Assembly (NCBI GenBank): GCA_937880175.1 | Contig: CALFLO010000059.1 | Location: 1-9,372, forward strand | DNA length: 9,372 nucleotides | Origin: an uncultured Gluconobacter sp. | GTDB taxonomy: Bacteria; Pseudomonadota; Alphaproteobacteria; Acetobacterales; Acetobacteraceae | Direction of reading: 5' to 3' | In this document: piece after piece, positions 1 through 5,705 of the stretch | Layout of the letters: every line of letters starts with the position of its first letter | How positions within the stretch are numbered: the stretch's first letter is position 1 | Made by a program: the position numbers and the translations under genes | Notes under the pieces: generated by a model | Databases searched by the model: none | Seen by the model: only the letters and a program-made list of their open reading frames with translations | What the model was told of the DNA's origin: nothing

Positions 1-1987
1 GCGTTGGAGCGTTCGGCACAGGAGATGGCAAGGCTATACCAACGGAATTTGCCGCACCAGCAGTTCCGCCGCCTCCGCCAATACTTTGGGCAGACAAACC
101 ATCGGAATACTGACCGAATGTCTGCAGACTGGATGCATTATTCGCCAGGATTGTACCGCCGTCTCCGCCACCGCCACCCTCTCCTCCCATAGCCAGTACA
201 ATGCTCACGACGGGACTGACCGTATAAGCGGATACGGACCCGCCGATACCGCCTCCACCTCCGACCGACTGCACAACGACCGCGGCCGAATTATCGTTTA
301 TTGTCTGGATGGAGCCATTTGAGTTTCCGGTAAATATAACATCGCCCCCCTTGCCGGCGCTTCCTCCCCCAGCACCAAGAGCGATATTGACAATAACTGA
401 CGTACTCAGCGTTCGGCCGCCCGCCCCGCCTCCGCCGCCGACGCTCTGCTCCAGAATACCCGGCGAACTCGCGCCCGCAGTAGAGATGCCACCCGAAAAA
501 TCTACGGTAACCTTGTTGCCATCTCCACCCACTCCACCCTTGCCTGCGCTGACAAAAGGTAGAAAGCCGCTGGCTCCGCCTGCCCCGCCTGCGCTTCCCG
601 AACTCTGATCTGCCACCATCGCATAAGCGTCTGCAGAGTACCCCCCGCCAACGCTCTGCGCGACAATCCCGGGAGCAGCAGTTCCCTCTGTATTGATAAT
701 TCCGTCTGCACCCTGCGAGACGGAAACACTTCCCCCCGCTCCTGCCGCTCCACCGTCACCCCCGCTCAGCCAGAGCGCGCCTTTTCCGTCACCGCCAGTT
801 CCACCGACAGATTGCGCCAGAATACCAGCCGCCCGTGCCCCCTGGGTAAAAATACTACCGTCATTGATGGCGCTTACGGCGCCACCCTTTCCACCTGCAG
901 CCCCTTTAACGCCCTCACTCGCCCCGCGGCCGCCAGCACCACCAACACTTTGCAGCAACATGCCGTAAGAACTGTCCCCATAAGTCTGAAGGGTACCGTA
1001 ATTGGCGCCGGTAACGTTTCCTCCATCCCCAGCGTTCGTTCCGGAGTAATTGTTGAACAAGCCCCACTTGTCATATTGCGCAACCGCCCCTTTTCCACCC
1101 CACGAAGAGAGAACGATCGCTGCCGCGTTATCGCCTGTGGTGGTGATCTGCCAGGGTCGCTGCAACCATCCATCTCCAAGATCGTAGGTGGTGCCGCTGG
1201 TCCTGTAAGCGTACCTGACAGCCCCCGCCTCGTCCCGCGTCTGTGTCAGTACGCCGCTCTCGCCAAAGGCAAGGTTAACACTCCCCCCGTTACCCCCTGC
1301 CTCATCCTTTGCGCGTGCAGGGTAGGTTCCGCCGACCGTTGAGAAGAGGTCAGCCGCTCCGGAATCTCCCCCCTTCGACAGCAGATATATCCCTGGAGAC
1401 TGCGAGCCCTCAGTGGAGATCTCTGTCTGCGTCTGACCTTTCTGCGCATTCGAAACCGTCTCAAAACTGACATTTCCACCCGCACCGCCCGCACCGAGCC
1501 CTCGCTGGCGATTGGAGTTCTGAAAGCCGTTCCCTCCATCCCCACCCATCGAATAGAGCCATATCGCTGGTGCCGGATTACTCGTGGAGGGCACTAAAGA
1601 AATCGCCTGACTGGCGAGCGCAAGTGAGACGTCTCCTCCCGCGCCGCCTTTTTCTCCCCAAGTATTTGGAAGAGTAGACCGAAAAATACCATTCCCTCCC
1701 TGACCACCCCGGGAGCCAAGTTCAATAGCGGAGCCTGCAACACCTACGATTGAATGAGATACTATCTCCTGAAGACTCTTTGCGTTTTCGCCGGCAGTTG
1801 CGTTCGACGCACCACCGTTCCATTTGACCCGTGAGCTTTTACCATCCGCAGCTTTCTCAACCTTATGGATCGAACCAGTAGTTTCAGATTTTGCAATGGA
1901 AGACAGCGCCACAAGACTGACACCGCACCACAACAGAAAACCAAACTGCCGGACAGGCGTCAGATGATACGCGCTTTTTATTTCCAT
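1..1987 (-). CDS. Gly-rich autotransporter-type surface protein (passenger region), 3' end outside window
   Basis: Reading from ATG at 1987 the frame is open for 662 codons to the left edge, so the C-terminus, where a translocating beta-barrel would be expected, is not visible. An in-frame TAA sits three codons before the ATG, which fixes the start at 1987 or later. Residues 1-36 look like a long Sec signal peptide: charged start, hydrophobic core about 15-32, possible cleavage near AKS-ET. The rest is rich in Gly, Ala, Ser and Asn and has no cysteine after residue 21, as is usual for autotransporter passengers. Ten copies of a motif [AG]-I-x-x-x-S-x-G-G occur at residues 87, 141, 199, 290, 342, 388, 440, 510, 569 and 630. 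The last six are close to GI.AQSVGGGGG, a repeat known from alphaproteobacterial autotransporters, and the first four are divergent. The expected role is an outer-membrane or secreted adhesin built as a beta-helix. It lies 98 nt downstream of the Hint gene on the same strand and is probably co-transcribed. No strong ribosome binding site is visible; GAAGAA lies 15 nt before the ATG. Alternative: a Gly-rich exported protein without a barrel. Confidence 0.85.
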   Translation of the reverse strand, partial: MEIKSAYHLTPVRQFGFLLWCGVSLVALSSIAKSETTGSIHKVEKAADGKSSRVKWNGGASNATAGENAKSLQEIVSHSIVGVAGSAIELGSRGGQGGNGIFRSTLPNTWGEKGGAGGDVSLALASQAISLVPSTSNPAPAIWLYSMGGDGGNGFQNSNRQRGLGAGGAGGNVSFETVSNAQKGQTQTEISTEGSQSPGIYLLSKGGDSGAADLFSTVGGTYPARAKDEAGGNGGSVNLAFGESGVLTQTRDEAGAVRYAYRTSGTTYDLGDGWLQRPWQITTTGDNAAAIVLSSWGGKGAVAQYDKWGLFNNYSGTNAGDGGNVTGANYGTLQTYGDSSYGMLLQSVGGAGGRGASEGVKGAAGGKGGAVSAINDGSIFTQGARAAGILAQSVGGTGGDGKGALWLSGGDGGAAGAGGSVSVSQGADGIINTEGTAAPGIVAQSVGGGYSADAYAMVADQSSGSAGGAGGASGFLPFVSAGKGGVGGDGNKVTVDFSGGISTAGASSPGILEQSVGGGGGAGGRTLSTSVIVNIALGAGGGSAGKGGDVIFTGNSNGSIQTINDNSAAVVVQSVGGGGGIGGSVSAYTVSPVVSIVLAMGGEGGGGGDGGTILANNASSLQTFGQYSDGLSAQSIGGGGGTAGAANSVGIALPSPVPNAPT

Positions 1988-2085
1988 GATATTTTACCAT
2001 TTCTTCAATTTAAATTTTTATCAGCCATTAAAATTTCTATATTTTGATGGCATGCGTCAGTTCTGGTATTCCACCAGATATTTAC
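1988..2085 (-). promoter_or_regulatory. A+T-rich leader between Hint gene and autotransporter gene
   Basis: This 98-nt gap separates two same-strand genes. Its half next to the autotransporter start is A+T rich and contains a perfect inverted repeat with 7-bp arms, AAATTTT at 2012-2018 and AAAATTT at 2030-2036. That could be an operator or a leader hairpin. I cannot identify a convincing -35/-10 pair, so read-through from the Hint gene is as likely as a separate promoter. Confidence 0.25.
2062..2078 (-). terminator. Short hairpin just after the Hint stop codon
   Basis: On the minus strand, seven nt after the Hint TGA, TCTGGT and ACCAGA form a perfect 6-bp stem around a 5-nt loop. No run of T follows, so it is at best a weak attenuator or an mRNA-stabilising hairpin between two co-directional genes, not a clear intrinsic terminator. 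Confidence 0.2.
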
Positions 2086-4233
2086 TCAGGAAAGAGCTGC
2101 TTCAGGCACATAAGACGTGCTGTTCACATCCAGAATGTAAGGACCTGCCCCCCTGATCTGGAGAGCCAAGAGCCTGAGACTGCAAGGCGGCTGCCCGACT
2201 AGCGGCAAAAGGGCGTTTCCATATGTCCAGCGCATGTCCTGTCCTTCGGCTGGATGCCAGCCTTCCAGTTCAGGTTCAGTGAAATGCGTGGTGATAATCT
2301 GCGTTTGAGCGCTCTCAAACATCAGAATCTCACCTACGGCAACACCGAAAAAACGACGGTCATCCACAAAGGGTCCGATAACATCGCTGGGCCGGCTGGC
2401 GTTGGAGACGATGCGCACGGACTGCACACCGGGTGGGATCATGAACATCACCCGATCGACCGCCCGCCGTAACGAATGAATGATACTTCCAGTCTCAGTG
2501 ACGAGACATAAACCATCCTCGTTTGTCACGGCCTGAACACAAGACCCAAGGGCATGGTCAACTCTATCGATACGAGCCTGAAGCCTGTGAAACAGAGGTT
2601 CGACAAAAATACGCGATACATCGAGTGGTGCTGCCGCATCTTTCCAACTGAAATGACGGTTATGCCCAATCGCGATGACCTTACCTTTCTGACGGAAGGC
2701 AGACCTATTACCTGTATCAAGATAGCTTTCGGTCAGTACGCCGTCAGCCATAATGACTGAGTGGACTTCCGTTTCGATATGATAATATTCATAGACCTTG
2801 ATACTCTTATCATAGAAAATCGAACGTCCATTTACGAGCATGCGCACAGGAACGAAGCGGCCATCGAAAAACAGGCAGTGCTCCGACGTAACCAGCATAT
2901 CCTTGCAGGGCACACTCCTTGCAATCGCCCCCTTGAGAAGACGCACTGGATAGCCAGCCTCATCATCAGGCAAATGCGGGCGAACGACAGTATGCGATTG
3001 CCCCACCCACGTCACCCGCCTCACAGCACCTGTAATTGCTCCGTTGTCATAGATAACAACGTCATCACCAATCTGGATATCTTCTACGGCGATATCACCT
3101 CTGGAGGTGCGTATCATGCTTCCAACACAGAAGCAGGCAGCATCAGAAAATTGCAGGTTGCCGCCATTTTGCCCGTAGGTCTGCCCGAAGCCCTGAGAAG
3201 CACCACTTCCAGCAATAACCGTGTCCGAAAGATCCGGAAGCGCAAAAGTACTGGTGCCATCGCCACCATAAGTCGTACCGAGAAGCACAAAAAGAGTTAT
3301 ATGGCCCGAAATGGATAACAGCGCACCATTCGCAAGCGCCCACCCTTGCGGAATGGAAGACAGTGATCCCGCATAGGCACGAATTTCGCCTACAGCGGCT
3401 TCGCCATCAGTGCCACCAGAAGGAAAAACACCCTGCAGACAGATAATATAATTCAACGCGAGACCAGGAGCACGATTGTCAAAGGATAACCCCTGCCCCC
3501 CGTCAGACACCGGAGCATTCGCATCGCCGAGCGAAACTGCTTTTTGCCCCACGACGGCCCCAAGTGAAAGCGTACTGGAGGTCCCAATGATGCTTCGCCC
3601 ACGCAGATCAGGCAGTGCAAATGTTGTCTGCCCGTTCCCGCCGTAAGTGGTACCAATCACTGCAAAGAGCTGCCGATAATCCGCAATCAGGAGGTCCTGC
3701 CCCGCAGCGACGAGAAATTGCCCGACACCTGAGGAGGACACAGCTCCGGCGAAAGCATCCACTTCCCCCGCAAATCCGCCCGATGAGGGATCATTGGTCA
3801 CACGGATCAGGTAATTTACACCTATGGAAGGCTGTTCGTTGTCCACAGACTGGCCTGCCCCACCCAATAGCGGAGGAAGTTGATCCTGTGTCAGCGTAGC
3901 CTGGGTCTCACCAGACCTCTGCCCCGGATTCGAGATACTTTCGCTTCCCACTTCAATATTTCCTGCCAGATCAGGAAGCGCGAAGTTTTCATACCCATCC
4001 CCGCCATACCGGGCTGCCAGCAGAGCAAAGAGTGATTGGTTGGAAGATATCGAGAGAACCTGCCCCTGACTTTTTAAAGTATCGGAGGCCGGAGCATAGT
4101 TGAAAGCAAAGGTTCGGATCATCCCCAGTGGCATATCCGCAGAACTCTGAGCCGTCGGGAATATCCCTTCCACGACAATCGCCTGAGTCAGGGTTATGGT
4201 CTTCTGGTTATTGTTGAGAACTCCGGTACTCAT
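2086..4233 (-). CDS. Hint-domain protein with three N-terminal tail-collar (microcystin-dependent-protein-like) units
   Basis: The protein has 715 residues. Three tail-collar units are centred at about 36-92, 155-213 and 281-336. Each ends in a near-identical YGG[DN]G....FALPDL stretch, and two are followed by the usual dN..P....NY.I segment; the phrase EGIFPT at 22-27 looks like the end of a further unit. A Hint_2-type domain spans about 367-510. Its candidate nucleophile is Cys367 in CFCVGSMIRT, the conserved His is H452 in LVTSEH, and the typical end SYLDTGNRSAF is at 503-513. Hint domains catalyse self-cleavage by N-S acyl shift. No HN-Cys/Ser/Thr splice junction is visible, so cleavage rather than splicing is expected. 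Residues 540-715 resemble the C-terminal region of Acetobacteraceae Hint proteins. No signal peptide is seen. ATG 4233 is preferred to GTG 4245 because an AGAGG element lies correctly spaced before 4233 and overlaps the GTG. The gene precedes the autotransporter gene, suggesting a role in the same surface structure. The product's function is not established. Confidence 0.9.
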   Translation of the reverse strand: MSTGVLNNNQKTITLTQAIVVEGIFPTAQSSADMPLGMIRTFAFNYAPASDTLKSQGQVLSISSNQSLFALLAARYGGDGYENFALPDLAGNIEVGSESISNPGQRSGETQATLTQDQLPPLLGGAGQSVDNEQPSIGVNYLIRVTNDPSSGGFAGEVDAFAGAVSSSGVGQFLVAAGQDLLIADYRQLFAVIGTTYGGNGQTTFALPDLRGRSIIGTSSTLSLGAVVGQKAVSLGDANAPVSDGGQGLSFDNRAPGLALNYIICLQGVFPSGGTDGEAAVGEIRAYAGSLSSIPQGWALANGALLSISGHITLFVLLGTTYGGDGTSTFALPDLSDTVIAGSGASQGFGQTYGQNGGNLQFSDAACFCVGSMIRTSRGDIAVEDIQIGDDVVIYDNGAITGAVRRVTWVGQSHTVVRPHLPDDEAGYPVRLLKGAIARSVPCKDMLVTSEHCLFFDGRFVPVRMLVNGRSIFYDKSIKVYEYYHIETEVHSVIMADGVLTESYLDTGNRSAFRQKGKVIAIGHNRHFSWKDAAAPLDVSRIFVEPLFHRLQARIDRVDHALGSCVQAVTNEDGLCLVTETGSIIHSLRRAVDRVMFMIPPGVQSVRIVSNASRPSDVIGPFVDDRRFFGVAVGEILMFESAQTQIITTHFTEPELEGWHPAEGQDMRWTYGNALLPLVGQPPCSLRLLALQIRGAGPYILDVNSTSYVPEAALS

Positions 4234-4242
4234 ACAAATATG

Positions 4243-4249
4243 CACCTCT
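4243..4249 (-). promoter_or_regulatory. Ribosome binding site of the Hint gene
   Basis: AGAGGTG on the minus strand ends 9 nt before ATG 4233. It decides the start: the in-frame GTG at 4245 shares bases with this element and has no purine-rich sequence at a useful distance before it. Confidence 0.6.
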
Positions 4250-4280
4250 GATATTTAGGAAATACGCCTCATCAAGAAGA

Positions 4281-4302
4281 ATAATTAATTATAAAATAAT
4301 TA
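4281..4302. repeat. Overlapping palindromes, operator candidate
   Basis: ATAATTAATTAT at 4281-4292 is a perfect 12-bp palindrome. It overlaps a second inverted repeat with 7-bp arms, TAATTAT at 4286-4292 and ATAATTA at 4296-4302. The cluster lies about 50-70 bp upstream of the Hint start, where an operator or upstream activator site would fit. A+T-rich DNA produces palindromes by chance more often than average DNA. Confidence 0.3.
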
Positions 4303-4355
4303 TAATGAATCTGTTATATCGTTAAAATAACATAAAAGAATTTATTTATTGCAAA

Positions 4356-4371
4356 TTCATTTTTAAATGAA
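4356..4371. repeat. Inverted repeat TTCATTT-TT-AAATGAA, operator candidate
   Basis: Two perfect 7-bp arms are separated by 2 bp, giving a 16-bp near-palindrome inside the A+T-rich island. It is a plausible site for a dimeric regulator such as the divergent winged-helix protein. It also covers the start codon of the small hydrophobic ORF at 4367. Confidence 0.3.
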
Positions 4372-4501
4372 AAATATAAATAGTTATAAATTCTATTATT
4401 TATTAGTTGTTTTTATTTTAATTAAATTGTCATTGAATTTATTTAATAAAATACATAATTTACTAAATAAAATACTCAATATTGAAAATTATATTATCTG
4501 A
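4367..4501 (+). CDS. Possible 44-residue hydrophobic peptide (doubtful)
   Basis: An ATG at 4367 opens 44 codons ending in TGA at 4499-4501. The peptide starts MKNINSYKFYY and has one hydrophobic stretch, about residues 9-26, long enough for a membrane helix, followed by a Lys/Asn/Leu/Ile-rich tail. Its codons are almost purely A/T, unlike neighbouring genes. No ribosome binding site is visible, and the start lies within an inverted repeat. In DNA this rich in A and T stops are frequent, so 44 open codons are somewhat unusual but not beyond chance. I do not recognise it. Confidence 0.13.
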   Translation: MKNINSYKFYYLLVVFILIKLSLNLFNKIHNLLNKILNIENYII

Positions 4502-4658
4502 TTTATTTATATATCTCCGTGAAATCTTCATGCTCTTTATGATTGAATTCATAAGAATCACAAGAGGCGATAAGAGATACCACCAAAAATGCGACAAAAA
4601 GCTTCCCTGATGCTTTCAGATCACTGATAGTAAAGCCGGATCATTTCAGCAGGCACTC

Positions 4659-5564
4659 ATGACACAAGTCGATCTCGCGACGCCCAACAGCCAAACCGCC
4701 CCCGCCTACACAATCGAAGAGCTGGTTGATTTGCCCGGGTTTCTGGAATGTCTGGCTTTCTGTAATCAGCAACTACTGACGCTACACCGACAGATGCCGC
4801 GTGAAGTCCGTTACGTTGCCGATTTGAGGCGATGGATCATGACCCACGGTGCACTGGCGCTTCACTTTTCCCATCTGGTAGACCCCAGTCTGCCTGCTCT
4901 GTCTGCAAGCAACCTCTTCCGTGAAATCGCACACACGAACGTAGCCAGCCCCAATACGGTCGCAAGTTTTCTGAAAGAATTGCATGCACGGGGCTATATC
5001 GCCCTGTTACCAAAGGCGGACCAGCGGGTACGCGCCTATCGCATGACCGAATTCTCTGAAAAGATGTTTTATCTCTACCTCCAGATCAGCCTACAAGGCC
5101 TGGACCTGATTGATGGAGCAGGGCGCGCTGATGTCGCCAGTTCGGATCCACGCATTCTGACCTATATGCACCCGTTCTTTGCACGTCGCATGCTGCATGA
5201 CCCGATCTATTACGCGTCCTCCCCCTCCATTGCGCCACTGATCAACACCACGATCGGCATCTCAATCCTCAACGAAATGACACGCGCCCAAAAAGAGAGT
5301 CCTTCCGACAACGGGAGGGTCTATATTCACTTGGGGAGCGCCAGCACGATGGCTAAACACTACGGGGTATCGCGCGGCAATGTCGCCCGCCTGCTGGCAA
5401 AAGTACAGGAAGCAGGCCATTACGGTCAAAACGACCGCGGAACATGGGTTTCAACGCAACTGTTGCGCGATCATCATCGTCTGCAGGCGCTCAAAATGTC
5501 ACATAGTGCCTCAGCCTATGCAGAGGCCTATCAACAGAGAGCCAAGGAAATATCGCGTCAGTAA
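4659..5564 (+). CDS. Protein with two winged-helix-like segments, putative transcriptional regulator
   Basis: The protein has 301 residues, is probably cytoplasmic, and shows no signal peptide or membrane segment. A first helix-turn-helix with wing is visible at about 82-130: SPNTVASFLKEL is the likely recognition helix, and LPKADQRVRAYRMT a MarR/GntR-like wing. A second lies at about 228-266: MAKHYGVSRGNVARLLAKV, then a turn and NDRGTWVSTQ. The helical segment between them, about 135-225, could be a dimerisation or ligand region. The family is not one I can name. It is transcribed away from the Hint gene across the A+T-rich island, the usual arrangement for a regulator that controls its divergent neighbour and itself. 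CAGG just before the ATG is a weak ribosome binding site. Alternative: a plasmid or phage replication initiator, since those also use two winged helices; but the order and length do not fit a typical Rep protein, and no iteron repeats are seen nearby. Confidence 0.8.
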   Translation: MTQVDLATPNSQTAPAYTIEELVDLPGFLECLAFCNQQLLTLHRQMPREVRYVADLRRWIMTHGALALHFSHLVDPSLPALSASNLFREIAHTNVASPNTVASFLKELHARGYIALLPKADQRVRAYRMTEFSEKMFYLYLQISLQGLDLIDGAGRADVASSDPRILTYMHPFFARRMLHDPIYYASSPSIAPLINTTIGISILNEMTRAQKESPSDNGRVYIHLGSASTMAKHYGVSRGNVARLLAKVQEAGHYGQNDRGTWVSTQLLRDHHRLQALKMSHSASAYAEAYQQRAKEISRQ

Positions 5565-5686
5565 TGGCTGTGGCGCGCAGTCCATAGTCGGGATGGCTTG
5601 CCAGAAACCAACGACAATACCTCGTTAATCAGGCATGAAGGGGCTCCGCCGCACCCCATCAGACCCATCGCCATTCCCAAACGAAA

Positions 5687-5705
5687 GAAGCTTCACTGAA
5701 GCTTC
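5687..5705 (-). terminator. Hairpin overlapping the stop codon of the TIR gene
   Basis: The self-complementary octamer GAAGCTTC occurs twice (5687-5694 and 5698-5705) with a 3-nt gap. The transcript can therefore fold into an 8-bp stem whose loop region contains part of the TIR stop codon (TGA, 5695-5693). On the minus strand the stem is followed by TTTCGTTT, which fits an intrinsic terminator. On the plus strand only a scattered T-rich stretch follows, so termination of the convergent winged-helix gene is less certain. The preceding 5565-5686 shows nothing else. Confidence 0.45.

Larger units (their letters stand above)
4250..4658. promoter_or_regulatory. A+T-rich divergent promoter region
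   Basis: This region separates the minus-strand Hint gene from the plus-strand winged-helix gene. From 4281 to 4520 only about 29 of 240 bases are G or C (my count), in sharp contrast to the flanking genes. It should hold both divergent promoters. For the plus-strand gene, TTGAAA at 4482-4487 and TTTATA at 4506-4511 are a possible -35/-10 pair with 18-nt spacing, but such matches are easy to find in DNA of this composition. From 4521 to 4658 composition returns towards normal; CAGG at 4650-4653 is a weak ribosome binding site for ATG 4659. Such A+T-rich tracts are typical targets of silencers of the H-NS or MucR type; that is inference here. Confidence 0.5.

Noticed and set aside
309..968. 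Pro-rich open frames on the plus strand opposite the Gly-rich surface gene
   Set aside because: GGx codons read in reverse give Pro-rich frames. The minus-strand frame is open for 662 codons with a signal peptide and regular motifs, so these are shadows.
812..1545. Other 100-176-residue frames on both strands within the surface gene
   Set aside because: They overlap the long minus-strand frame, contain no recognisable domains, and have low-complexity composition arising from its repeats.
2761..3318. 185-codon plus-strand frame opposite the Hint domain
   Set aside because: It lies fully opposite conserved Hint motifs, has no recognisable domain, and starts without a ribosome binding site.
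4234..4245. GTG start at 4245 for the Hint protein
   Set aside because: The GTG is part of the AGAGGTG ribosome binding site that serves ATG 4233, and no such site precedes the GTG itself.
4246..4658. Plasmid or phage origin of replication
   Set aside because: The region is A+T rich and next to a two-winged-helix protein, but I see no iterons or DnaA-box series, and the gene does not resemble a known Rep family.
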